DNA of 64,000 bases from Streptococcus sp. HPH0090 (lineage in GTDB: Bacteria > Bacillota > Bacilli > Lactobacillales > Streptococcaceae): positions 496,001-560,000 of the forward strand of contig NZ_KE150464.1 of the NCBI RefSeq assembly GCF_000411475.1, in the 5' to 3' direction. The first letter of the stretch is position 1; each line of letters opens with the position of its first letter. Shown piece by piece: positions 17,273 through 24,912 of the stretch. A program made the position numbers and the translations under genes. Under the pieces are notes generated by a model. It was given only the letters and a program-made list of their open reading frames with translations, was not told where the DNA came from and made no database searches.

Positions 17273-17659
17273 TCAAGTTTGGTCCATATAAATCTTGACC
17301 GCTTGGTATTCCTGTTCTTTAGCATAGTTAAATACCTCTGAAGCTCTAATGTAATCAAAGATATTTTCCTCTATATCTTCATCCCAGGTTGATTCACTAA
17401 AGATTTGATTCTCTTGACTAGCTTCATAGAAAATATCAAGGTGAACTTGATAAAACTCTTCATCTTCATTTGGAGCTTGCCTTACTAATGATGGTTGAAA
17501 CAAGGGTTTATCAGATATACTTGTAAATGTCCCTACTTCAAACAAAATCATTTCATCATCAATAGGCTCACGACACAAGTCTTCAAAGATTGCGACCATT
17601 CCCTCCAAGGGCATCTTATTGGTGATTCTTTCTCTTAAAAATTCAAGTGATTGTTTCAT
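17273..17659 (-). CDS. Unknown acidic protein (128 aa)
   Basis: 128 aa, very acidic, cytoplasmic, no membrane segment. It starts MKQSLEFLRERITNKMPLEG with a plausible ribosome site and contains EEFYQVHLDIFYEASQEN. No domain recognised. Similar small acidic proteins of this region (18268, 17920) suggest a cluster of strain-variable genes, possibly immunity-like, but there is no direct evidence. Confidence 0.6.
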   Translation of the reverse strand: MKQSLEFLRERITNKMPLEGMVAIFEDLCREPIDDEMILFEVGTFTSISDKPLFQPSLVRQAPNEDEEFYQVHLDIFYEASQENQIFSESTWDEDIEENIFDYIRASEVFNYAKEQEYQAVKIYMDQT

Positions 17660-17746
17660 ATTTTTCCTCTTTCTAGATGAATTTTCATTCTTGAAAAAAC
17701 TATTAAAAAATAAAATACCTACATCCTATATTATACTACATAAACA

Positions 17747-17790
17747 GAAAAAAAGACTGAAGCGGATGGTTTTCACCTTTGTTTCAGTCT
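17747..17790 (-). terminator. Terminator downstream of the 17920 gene
   Basis: AGACTGAA (17754-17761) pairs with TTCAGTCT (17783-17790), followed on the minus strand by a run of seven T. The stretch from 17791 to 17919 is AT-rich and otherwise featureless. Confidence 0.75.
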
Positions 17791-17919
17791 AATGTTTTTA
17801 TAACGAAAAAGTCTCTATGAAGACTCTATTTCAAATATAAACTCTTAACCTAAAATTGATTAATTAGGTCTAAGCTTAATTAAAAGTAAGAGCTTTCAAT
17901 TTGCAACTCGCATCCTCTT

Positions 17920-18162
17920 CTAGAAATTCTCATGAGCGACTTCTTCAAGATAGTCATCAGGATGATGGTAGATTCGCATATCTTCTTCTGAACCATCTTG
18001 CAAAACTGCAAATACCTTCACTTTATCATCATTGACAAATACGAAATTATGTTCACCAAAATAAGCCTGATAACCCTTGTCAACTAAAGTCCAAAGTTCA
18101 TCTTTTTTTAAACCAAAAATATCTTTTTTTACAAGATAGGTTTTCCCGATTTCCATTTTCAT
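17920..18162 (-). CDS. Unknown small protein (80 aa)
   Basis: 80 aa beginning MKMEIGKTYLVKKDIFGLKK, with AAGGAG about a dozen bases upstream. The composition suggests a small beta-barrel (GKTYLVKKD, WTLVDKGYQAYFG, NFVFVNDDKVKVF) of the DUF3601-like type, but I cannot assign it with certainty. It ends before a clear terminator, so it is a short independent unit. Confidence 0.55.
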   Translation of the reverse strand: MKMEIGKTYLVKKDIFGLKKDELWTLVDKGYQAYFGEHNFVFVNDDKVKVFAVLQDGSEEDMRIYHHPDDYLEEVAHENF

Positions 18163-18267
18163 GATAGATATTTCTCCTTAAGAAACTAGCAATGCTAAAG
18201 GTTTACTATTTGATGGTCAATCAGCTCACACAAGACGTGATAGTAACTCAAAACGAACTTTGGTTGG

Positions 18268-18834
18268 CTATTGAATAGCATTCATCGCTTCTTTCACATA
18301 TCCCTCTACATCTTCAATCTCTACAAACAGCGGGTCTAAGTGGCATAAGAAGTGCCAATCTTCGGTGTCGTGTTTTCTGTAGAGAATTGCTTCGCCGTCT
18401 TCGCTTCCAAAAAAGCTTCTGTCGACTTCATATCCGTTGCGTTCTAAGAAGTCTTTTGCCTTTCTGAAGTTAGCTTCTCTGGCTTCGACATAGGCTTTCA
18501 CTTCATCGTTGTTAACGACATACGCATCGATTTTTGTAGCGCCTTCGATCACTTTATCGTTTTTAGCGGATAGATTCGAAATTTCTTTCCAAATAATATC
18601 CACATTTTCCTCAGGATTAAACGAAAATCTAGATAAAGGGACAATATTTCCATTGAAGACAATTTCCGTATAATCCGGCAATTGTTTGGGGTTCACATAC
18701 TCCACTTCAAACCCATCTTCTGTTTCTAAAGTATATCCCGGAATTTGAGCTACAAAGGCTCTCCCTTCTTCTAAAGAATCAAAAGCGACTAAATCCTTTT
18801 GATAATCACCTTGATACAATTCCAATATAACCAT
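18268..18834 (-). CDS. Unknown protein (188 aa)
   Basis: 188 aa, acidic and soluble. The first 90 residues (MVILELYQGDYQKDLVAFDS) and the last 80 (RKAKDFLERNGYEVDRSFFG, followed by HFLCHLDPLFVEIEDVEGYV) look like two small globular domains. No family identified. It is isolated, with about 100 bases to the next gene downstream and a 180-base gap upstream that holds nothing I can identify. Confidence 0.6.
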   Translation of the reverse strand: MVILELYQGDYQKDLVAFDSLEEGRAFVAQIPGYTLETEDGFEVEYVNPKQLPDYTEIVFNGNIVPLSRFSFNPEENVDIIWKEISNLSAKNDKVIEGATKIDAYVVNNDEVKAYVEAREANFRKAKDFLERNGYEVDRSFFGSEDGEAILYRKHDTEDWHFLCHLDPLFVEIEDVEGYVKEAMNAIQ

Positions 18835-19015
18835 CGAAAACCCTCCTAAGCTTTTTCGTTCTAAACATTATTATGTTGCCGTCAATTATCATGAAACAAA
18901 CGCTCACGATGTACATCCAGTAGACCTGCCTTCATGAGGAACCCTATCTATAATCCTTTAAAAGGTACGTAGAGGCTTTCGCAACAATGGATCAGATAGA
19001 AGAAAGAGTAGTTGC

Positions 19016-19633
19016 TTATTTACGATACGCCTCTATTTTATGGCTATGTTCTTTCAGAAGCTGTTTGGAATAAACTTTTTCATCTTTTGAATCTCGAACT
19101 TCCCTCCAAAGGATTGCTGCAACGGTTAGCTTGTTCGCATACTGATGACTACTTTTATCTGAACAAAAGTCTTTTAAAAATTGATTCCACTGACAAGCCG
19201 AATGATCATATTTGGCGTAATCTGACTCTCCATAATAAATTTTAATCATGTCTTGAATCGTAAATTGTAAATCATTATCCCTTTTTACTTTTCGCCAAGC
19301 GGTTGCCATATCCGCATTGAATTTAAACGGACTGACCCCTGTTACTGCTGAAAAATAATCTCTAAACTTCTGGTTAAAAGAAAACCCACAGTTCAGGAGC
19401 GGAGTCTCTAAAGTGATTACTTCGGATTGAGTTTTATGGCTTTTTCTCAAAGATTTCTCTATTTTATTTCCCTGAAAATACTGTTCAATTATAAAAGTCA
19501 ATTCTTTCTTCGTACCTCTGTACTCTAATCCAAGAGACTTACAAATTTGGGAAAGTTCCTCTCGATACCAATAGTATTGGTTAAATTCTTCAAATGATTT
19601 GATTTCTTTAAAACTAGGTCTATTTTCCGTCAA
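19016..19633 (-). CDS. SAP-domain / DUF6434-like protein
   Basis: 205 aa if translation starts at the TTG at 19633, which has GGAGGTG at good spacing; the frame can be extended to an ATG at 19681 with no site. Residues about 5-50 (FEEFNQYYWYREELSQICKS, GTKKELTFIIEQYF) resemble a SAP-like helix-extended-loop-helix, a nucleic-acid binding fold. A conserved C-terminal module includes FKFNADMATAWRKVKRD and YHQ-like basic/aromatic motifs. It probably binds nucleic acid; the role is unknown. Confidence 0.65.
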   Translation of the reverse strand: MTENRPSFKEIKSFEEFNQYYWYREELSQICKSLGLEYRGTKKELTFIIEQYFQGNKIEKSLRKSHKTQSEVITLETPLLNCGFSFNQKFRDYFSAVTGVSPFKFNADMATAWRKVKRDNDLQFTIQDMIKIYYGESDYAKYDHSACQWNQFLKDFCSDKSSHQYANKLTVAAILWREVRDSKDEKVYSKQLLKEHSHKIEAYRK

Positions 19634-19718
19634 ACCATCACCTCCACCTTTCAAATCTACGACTGTAACGTCAATCTGCATGCCCCGTCAACATATGGTC
19701 ATACGCCAATATATACGA

Positions 19719-20543
19719 TTATTTGATTACTACGAATTCTTCCCATCGTCTAAGCACCTCTTTCAAAGGCTCATCGAGATAGCTATAGGCCTTGTCCTTA
19801 ATCCACTCAGGAATTCCATAAGCTGCTTCGGCGATACTTCCTGTGATTGCAGCAAGAGTGTCGCTGTCCCCACCAAGTGAAATCGCGTTTCGAATCGCAT
19901 CTTCAAAATCTGTACTCTCCAAAAAGGCAACAATGGCCTGAGGAACCGTATCCTGACACGTTTCATTGAATCGATACGTAGGACGAATTTCATCTAACGT
20001 TTTAGAAAGGTCATATCCATACTCTTTCTCGATGTGTTCCTTGATGCGTCTTTTAAGCTCCTCAGGGTTATCGCTACTATCATCACCAAAGAAATAACGG
20101 CACATGTAAATAGCATCCACTGTAGCCATTGCTCCTTTGATTCCTTCTGGATGGTTATGCGTCACCTCTGCAGAAAGTTGCGCCAGACGTTTCACCTCAG
20201 ACGGCAACTCGCCTGTGGTGGAATCCATCATCCAAGCGCACGGAGAAACACGCATCGCAGAGCCATTGCCAAAGCTATTATAAGGGGAACAATCATTGCT
20301 TTGAATCCATGTATTAAATCTAGCCCCGTAACCAGCATCGGGATACATTCTACCATATTTCTTCATGGCATCAATAAAGTCATTCTTTTGACCGCCATTC
20401 ATAATTGCTTCTGCAACGGCGCAGGTCATCACCGTATCATCTGTGAAAAAGCAGTCTTCTCTAAAAAATGGAATGTCTTTCGTTTTAATGTTGTCCCATT
20501 CATAAACAGAACCAACAATATCTCCAACTATTGCTCCTAGCAT
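19719..20543 (-). CDS. ADP-ribosylglycohydrolase family protein
   Basis: 274-aa DraG/ARH-like hydrolase. The metal-binding motifs are present: MLGAIVGDIVGSVYEW at the N-terminus, FFTDDTVMTCAVAEA (about 31-45), THNHPEGIKGA and the C-terminal GGDSDTLAAITGSIAEA. The family removes ADP-ribose from proteins, nucleic acids or small molecules. It starts 11 bases after the alpha/beta hydrolase, so the two are probably co-transcribed. No cognate ADP-ribosyltransferase is nearby. Confidence 0.9.
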   Translation of the reverse strand: MLGAIVGDIVGSVYEWDNIKTKDIPFFREDCFFTDDTVMTCAVAEAIMNGGQKNDFIDAMKKYGRMYPDAGYGARFNTWIQSNDCSPYNSFGNGSAMRVSPCAWMMDSTTGELPSEVKRLAQLSAEVTHNHPEGIKGAMATVDAIYMCRYFFGDDSSDNPEELKRRIKEHIEKEYGYDLSKTLDEIRPTYRFNETCQDTVPQAIVAFLESTDFEDAIRNAISLGGDSDTLAAITGSIAEAAYGIPEWIKDKAYSYLDEPLKEVLRRWEEFVVIK

Positions 20544-20554
20544 CAGATTCCTCC

Positions 20555-21361
20555 TTATGATATATCAGATTCATTACACATTTCCAATGAATCACTCTTT
20601 AAAAATGGCACCACCAAATTAATCCACTCTTGAGGCAGGTAAGCTGATAAATAGCCGTGGTTATAGCCCTTAGCTTCATACAAAATCGTATTTGGATGCA
20701 GTTGTTGAAATAATTTCGCTGATGCTTTCACACAGTTCAATTCTTTTTCACCATAAATATAAATAACCTGCGCCTTACTTGCAGAAATCGTATCCTTTAG
20801 CTTGTAATGCCCCATATAGGTTTTGTAAATGGTCACCAATGTTTTGATAGACATCCTTGGCAAATCCTCCAAATAATAAGCTTTTATTTCCTCAGGATAA
20901 GCCAGTTTAGGATAGAGTTTGTTCATCATGCTTAATTGAAGTTTGCAAGAGAATTTACTGAACATCAGTTTACCAAATAGGGATACTAGAAAAATGCTGA
21001 TTTTAGCAAACCTTGGTTGAGGAATACAGAGGCTTCCATCTATGATGGCCTTCTCAGCTATCTCGCTGTCTAATGTCAAAAGCTCCATGGCAATTTGACC
21101 TCCGAGCGAAACACCACCGATCGCAAACAATTTCCCACCACAGTTTGCTTTGACATAGTCTAGGATCTCCAAAGCAGAATCTTCCGTAGAAACATAATCG
21201 AGTTGATATTCTTCACCGTGGCCATTCAGCGTGGGTAGAATAACACGGTATTCTTCTGACAAGATTCGCGCTTGTCGAAGATAATTCCACCAAGAACTGC
21301 CACCGCCATGTATCAGTATGATAGGAGGCAAATTCCTATCTCCAAATTCATAGAATCTCAT
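20555..21361 (-). CDS. Alpha/beta-fold hydrolase
   Basis: 268 aa. HGGGSSWWNY forms the oxyanion loop, the nucleophile elbow is GGVSLGGQIAM (Ser about 98) and the catalytic histidine is in GYNHGYLSAYL near the C-terminus. MRFYEFGDRNLPPIILIHGG is a typical start. Substrate unknown. First gene of a pair with the ADP-ribosylglycohydrolase; upstream lies the decayed rlmCD 3'-end region. Confidence 0.85.
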   Translation of the reverse strand: MRFYEFGDRNLPPIILIHGGGSSWWNYLRQARILSEEYRVILPTLNGHGEEYQLDYVSTEDSALEILDYVKANCGGKLFAIGGVSLGGQIAMELLTLDSEIAEKAIIDGSLCIPQPRFAKISIFLVSLFGKLMFSKFSCKLQLSMMNKLYPKLAYPEEIKAYYLEDLPRMSIKTLVTIYKTYMGHYKLKDTISASKAQVIYIYGEKELNCVKASAKLFQQLHPNTILYEAKGYNHGYLSAYLPQEWINLVVPFLKSDSLEMCNESDIS

Positions 21362-21457
21362 ATATAAACTCCTTACTGTAGGACTTTCACCAGATAAATA
21401 CTTGTTTAATCAGTTTGAACAAGTAGTGATGACTCATCAACGTGAACCTTTTGAGGA

Positions 21458-21499
21458 TTAGTTAAGTTTTACCAACAAACTAACGCACTCAGCGGCTCG
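21458..21499 (-). pseudogene. Decayed copy C of the rlmCD 3' end
   Basis: Minus-strand codons read RAAECVSLLVKLN then stop. This matches the typical C-terminus of RlmCD/RumA methyltransferases (HVECV.LL) and is nearly the same as copy B at 28660-28698. The rest of the 21362-21923 gap contains copies D and E and one large inverted repeat, and no gene. Confidence 0.65.
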
Positions 21500-21570
21500 G
21501 ACTTACCGTATCATTTCGTCGGTTTCCCTCCTCATTCTACGAGTCCTATCGCATGGGAGATCATTTACTT

Positions 21571-21636
21571 CTAATTCACTGATGCCTCAGCTCGTACAAG
21601 CAGTGAAACTACCTCAACATGATGCGTTTGTGGACT
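21571..21636 (-). pseudogene. Decayed copy D of the rlmCD 3' end
   Basis: Minus-strand codons read SPQTHHVEVVSLLVRAEASVN then stop, matching the intact rlmCD end [16 protein letters not shown]. Copies D and C repeat the order and spacing of the intact end plus copy B at 28660-28825, including the shared words catgcgatag and ccgctgagtg. Confidence 0.75.
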
Positions 21637-21644
21637 CAAAAGGT

Positions 21645-21685
21645 AAGGGGAGTTCAAAGCTCTAGTGGAGCTTTGAACTCCCCTT
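21645..21685 (+). repeat. Perfect 18-bp inverted repeat
   Basis: An 18-base arm at 21645-21662 (starting AAGGGGAGTTC) is exactly complementary to 21668-21685, with a five-base loop. No T-run follows on either strand, so it is not a standard intrinsic terminator. It sits between two rlmCD-end copies (D and E). Confidence 0.8.
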
Positions 21686-21705
21686 GAAATGTAAAAGCGA
21701 GATGT

Positions 21706-21753
21706 TTAGCTGCGTTTCTCTAACAAACTTACACATTCGACGTGTCTTGACGG
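21706..21753 (-). pseudogene. Decayed copy E of the rlmCD 3' end
   Basis: Minus-strand codons read PSRHVECVSLLEKRS then stop, again an RlmCD/RumA C-terminus but of a different sequence type than copies A-D. This suggests that it came with an incoming element. From 21754 to 21923 nothing is recognised. Confidence 0.65.
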
Positions 21754-21923
21754 TTACTACCTATACTGTGAAACGAAATCAAAGCTGCTGAATATCCGTA
21801 TTAAACTATTAAACGTAACTAATGCGAGTATTTACGGCTTCGTTAATATACAGTATTGTTACATCTATGCCAAGTTTCCGATAGTTAGTTCTTCTTTCTT
21901 TATTTAAATCTTTACAAATCCAA

Positions 21924-22508
21924 CTAGCGAGAAGGGTTGTTTATCTCAAAACTCATTGAACCTTTGGTTCCTCGATTAGTATAATAATTTCCTTCTAGTT
22001 GATTTGGATTATCAATATCAAGAATTACCGTCCCATAATGTATAGGACTTTGCAATTCAGCCCTTGGGCTATTTAAATATGTATAAATTAATTTTTGTGT
22101 TCCATTATCATTGATAATTGATGCTGTAATGCTATGGCTCGAACTTTCACCCGTTTTAAACTTAACTTTAATAGTCGTAAATGACTGTTCAATAGTAAGT
22201 TCACAATTTCTTTCATTCTGATCATAGTCCGTCTTGAAACTACCTACATAATTCGCAAATAAAATTGGAACATTATGAATCTTAGATAGTAATGGCCACC
22301 GCCATGCTGTTTTTTCAAAAATAGCCATAATAATTGCTGTAACTGATATAGCTTCACCAATATACCCAATGGCTGAATATACCAATGCCAAAATATCAGA
22401 TTTAAGATTCACTGCAATCTCTTGGCCACTTATTAACAATCTTAATAACAAGCAAATTGCAAAAACCCATATTGTAATATTCAAAAATTTTTTCTGCTGT
22501 TCATTCAT
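21924..22508 (-). CDS. cap15: Cap15-like CBASS effector (two TM + beta-barrel, S-2TMbeta)
   Basis: 194 aa. Two N-terminal membrane helices (about 9-27, ITIWVFAICLLLRLLIS, and 38-64, LALVYSAIGYIGEAISV) are followed by a beta-strand-rich domain of about 110 residues (GSFKTDYDQ, CELTIEQSFTTIKVKF, TASIINDNGTQKLIY, GTVILDIDNPNQLEGNYY). This is the layout of Cap15, whose beta-barrel binds a cyclic dinucleotide and whose TM part then disrupts the inner membrane. It starts five bases after the CD-NTase stop with no strong ribosome site, so translation is coupled. Assignment rests on architecture and partner, not on a database hit. Confidence 0.75.
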   Translation of the reverse strand: MNEQQKKFLNITIWVFAICLLLRLLISGQEIAVNLKSDILALVYSAIGYIGEAISVTAIIMAIFEKTAWRWPLLSKIHNVPILFANYVGSFKTDYDQNERNCELTIEQSFTTIKVKFKTGESSSHSITASIINDNGTQKLIYTYLNSPRAELQSPIHYGTVILDIDNPNQLEGNYYTNRGTKGSMSFEINNPSR

Positions 22509-22513
22509 AAGTT

Positions 22514-23401
22514 TTATTTATAATCCAAAAATTCAATCATTCTAACTAAAAAAGTTTTTGTATCCTGTAAATTCCATTTCTGCTCTGAACGAAAAAGGTA
22601 ATACATTCCACTTACTTCAACCCAATTTAAATTCACTTGAGACACTATGTAATATAACGCTTGCTGTAACAACCCTGTGTAGCTATTACTATTGAAAAAC
22701 ATCTGTTCAGGTATATTCCAGACCAAACATTCTATCATATATGAAGAAATGCGTTCGTTTGTCAATCCTAGCTCCTGCATCTCGTTCTTAATATGCTTCA
22801 TAATCCTAACTAAATATTTATATTTATAGTGAGTAGATTTATTCTTAGAGATACCATTTTGTATATGAACTTTAGGATAATTAATTACTTCATAATTTCC
22901 GTTTGAGGTAAAAAATTTGATGCCTTCAACAAATTTTTCAGATGACCTGCTACCAATATATCTATAATTTCGATATTGAAAACATGGGACTACATCTGCA
23001 TTTACGTGATATGAGTTAGAATTAATATTGATACACTTATTGCCAATAGAAACTGATTCTGCACCAAATTTTGAAATTAACGCTTTAATCACTTCGTTTT
23101 TAAATACATTAGCATTGGTGCTGCTACTAGAGTAATTATAGTCTAGGTCCGATAACCCATCTACATACTCACAATAAAATAAAGATTTCACCATGATACA
23201 GATATCAATGTCGCTATTTTTCTTTACATTCGTATTATTTGCATAAGAACCTTGGGCAAAAATTTCATATTCATACTTTGAAGAGAGCCCACTCCTTTCT
23301 ATTGCATCTTTAATCATTCCAATAGTATTTTCAACCCGTGTTTCTTCAGTGGCAGATAACGGCTTAATCCATGATTGTAATGCTTCTTCAGAATATCTCA
23401 T
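22514..23401 (-). CDS. CBASS CD-NTase (cGAS/DncV-like nucleotidyltransferase)
   Basis: 295 aa from the ATG at 23401, with GGAG ten bases upstream; the longer frame from 23506 runs over the promoter. The active site is complete: GSYANNTNVKKNSDIDI (Gly51-Ser52, Asp64, Asp66) and a third acidic residue in NADVVPCF (Asp136). The DhDhh plus hDVVP pattern is that of CD-NTases, which make cyclic oligonucleotides on phage infection. A helical C-terminal domain follows (KYKYLVRIMKHIKNEM). Paired with the Cap15-like gene and without Cap2/Cap3, it forms a minimal type I CBASS. Which cyclic nucleotide is made cannot be told from sequence. Confidence 0.82.
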   Translation of the reverse strand: MRYSEEALQSWIKPLSATEETRVENTIGMIKDAIERSGLSSKYEYEIFAQGSYANNTNVKKNSDIDICIMVKSLFYCEYVDGLSDLDYNYSSSSTNANVFKNEVIKALISKFGAESVSIGNKCININSNSYHVNADVVPCFQYRNYRYIGSRSSEKFVEGIKFFTSNGNYEVINYPKVHIQNGISKNKSTHYKYKYLVRIMKHIKNEMQELGLTNERISSYMIECLVWNIPEQMFFNSNSYTGLLQQALYYIVSQVNLNWVEVSGMYYLFRSEQKWNLQDTKTFLVRMIEFLDYK

Positions 23402-23474
23402 TATAAAACAACTCCATTTTAGTTTTTTGGTTAATTCATAAAAAGTAACCGATATTAAAAAAATCCTACATATA

Positions 23475-23483
23475 ATTATACCA
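23475..23483 (-). promoter_or_regulatory. Extended -10 promoter of the CBASS operon
   Basis: On the minus strand, TGG followed by TATAAT (23480-23475), just after a terminator. The predicted 5' untranslated region is about 65 bases. The -35 is weak. Confidence 0.6.
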
Positions 23484-23490
23484 CTAAACA

Positions 23491-23537
23491 AGAAAAAAGG
23501 CTGCAAACATAGTGAACTATACTATGCCTACAGCCTT
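23491..23537 (-). terminator. Terminator after the serine recombinase fragment
   Basis: AAGGCTG (from 23537) pairs with CAGCCTT (23503-23497), with inner pairing GCATAGT/ACTATG, followed by TTTTTT on the minus strand. It overlaps the recombinase stop codon and separates it from the CBASS promoter. Confidence 0.8.
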
Positions 23538-23967
23538 ATAAATCAACTTCTGTTCCTTCCAAAAATCTAACGGTTATCTGTCCATCCTCCGAAATCAAAA
23601 TACTATCTAGTACCTGACACATCTCAAAGGAATCATATTCCCAACACTCCTTATTTATCAATTCAGCCAGTAACACACTGTAATGCTTTTCTAATAACTG
23701 GTTTTCTTCCAAGATCTTATTCCACTTTCCATGCAACAAATCCATATTCTCACTCAGTAGTTTAACTGCCATCATTACAGCTTTCTCTAGTGTTCCCTCA
23801 TCGATATGGTTATTCTGACAACCAATCTGTCCCTTTACCTTATAACGGTTGTTACACTGCCAAACTTTACGTTTGCCACGACTGGTCGTCCAGTTCTTAC
23901 GTCCAAAAGCTGAACCGCATTCTGCACAGAACACCTTGGTAGTAAAAGGGTTGTCCTCATTTTGCAT
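23536..23967 (-). pseudogene. Large serine recombinase, C-terminal fragment
   Basis: 143 aa starting at the recombinase zinc-ribbon: VFCAECGSAFGRKNW, then WQCNNRYKVKGQIGCQNNHI (four zinc cysteines), a coiled-coil segment and the usual C-terminus LISEDGQITVRFLEGTEVDL. The catalytic resolvase domain and the recombinase domain are absent. The fragment begins exactly where the plus-strand umuC remnant of the Mega cassette begins, so the gene was cut by that insertion and its 5' part is gone. Complete enzymes of this class integrate conjugative elements and phages, commonly at rumA/rlmCD. Confidence 0.85.
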
Positions 23968-24144
23968 GATGTAGAAGAAATTGAAAAAGAAAATAGACTT
24001 CAGACAGCTATTGATGTTGTCAGAGAACAGTTTGGCTTTTTAGCCATACAAAAAGGAACCGTCCTAACTGAAGGTTCCTAAAATATTGAACGCAGTAAAC
24101 TTATTGGCGGTCATTCCGCTGGTGGATTGGAGGGATTAAAATGA
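23968..24144 (+). pseudogene. umuC-like DNA polymerase V, C-terminal remnant
   Basis: A plus-strand frame reads DVEEIEKENRLQTAIDVVRE, QFGFLAIQKGTVLTEGS, a TAA at 24079, then NIERSKLIGGHSAGGLEGLK and TGA. This is the end of the UmuC/ImpB-type proteins of Tn5252-like elements, truncated at its 5' side and interrupted by one in-frame stop. Its TGA overlaps the next ATG. It marks one edge of the Mega cassette. Confidence 0.75.
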
Positions 24145-24509
24145 TTGACCGTTCATCCTTACCATTTCAGTCAGCAAGAGAGTACCAGGATACAAAGATG
24201 CAAAAATGGATGGGCTTTTTCCTATCTGAGCATACATCAGCACTCTCTGATGATACAAACAAAGTAACGTACATGTCAGATTTGTCAATGGAGAAGAAAT
24301 TATTACTCCTCAGTCAAGTATACGCTGGGCAGCTACACACACGCATTCAAGTGATTGAAAAAAACAAGCGTGTTTCCCACACTGGAACAATACCAAGTCT
24401 GAATAAGGATTTCATTTTGATAAAAACTACAACAGGTCACATCAATTTGAAATTGAAAGACATTATTAGTATTGAACTTGTTGAGGAGGTGCTCTATGAA
24501 TCAGCTTGA
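24141..24509 (+). CDS. YolD-like protein of Tn5252/Mega type
   Basis: 122 aa, begins MIDRSSLPFQSAREYQDTKM and resembles YolD-domain proteins that accompany umuC genes in Tn5252-like elements (KWMGFFLSEHTSALSDD at the front, GTIPSLNKDFILIKTTTG at the end). Translation is coupled to the umuC remnant by ATGA. Its own partner polymerase is broken here, so the present function is doubtful. It is part of the Mega cassette, opposite in direction to msrD. Confidence 0.8.
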   Translation: MIDRSSLPFQSAREYQDTKMQKWMGFFLSEHTSALSDDTNKVTYMSDLSMEKKLLLLSQVYAGQLHTRIQVIEKNKRVSHTGTIPSLNKDFILIKTTTGHINLKLKDIISIELVEEVLYESA

Positions 24510-24795
24510 GTTTCAGCGTAATCACCTACAAATGGACTATTATAGCGAGAGCTACCAAGATTTTGAACGTGACTTCTACCGCTACTCTAACATGAATATT
24601 CCATTGACCTTCCTAACTGATGATATCCTAAAAACAATGGCGACTTCACGTAAGAATTACTTTGTCCTCAATAAGGAAAAGTCCAGAGATAACCGCGATC
24701 ACTTCTTCATATTTGAAGTAAGTACCGTAGATGAGAATCCGCTAATCTATCATTATACATATAAGAAAACTACAATATATTTAGCAGAAAAATAG
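24496..24795 (+). CDS. DUF5960-like protein of Tn5252/Mega type
   Basis: 99 aa from the ATG at 24496, with GAGGAGGT just upstream; it overlaps the preceding gene by 14 bases. It starts MNQLEFQRNHLQMDYYSESY and is soluble. Proteins like this follow umuC/YolD genes in Tn5252-related elements; their function is not known. Ends in a clear terminator. Confidence 0.75.
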   Translation: MNQLEFQRNHLQMDYYSESYQDFERDFYRYSNMNIPLTFLTDDILKTMATSRKNYFVLNKEKSRDNRDHFFIFEVSTVDENPLIYHYTYKKTTIYLAEK

Positions 24796-24823
24796 GAGCA
24801 GTTCAATTGACTGTTCCTATTTT
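24794..24823 (+). terminator. Terminator after the Mega plus-strand genes
   Basis: AGGAGCAGT pairs with ACTGTTCCT around a short loop (24794-24818), followed by TTTTT. Confidence 0.75.
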
Positions 24824-24912
24824 TAATATTCATAAAATCTAAAGTCTTTATACTCTTTAACAATGGAGTCGCCAACCAGAACAGACTATACTGACCAGCG
24901 ACTACCTTAAAT

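Noticed and set aside
18835-19015. Small ORF MKAGLLDVHRERLFHDN on the minus strand
   Set aside because: 17 codons, no convincing ribosome site or neighbour relation.
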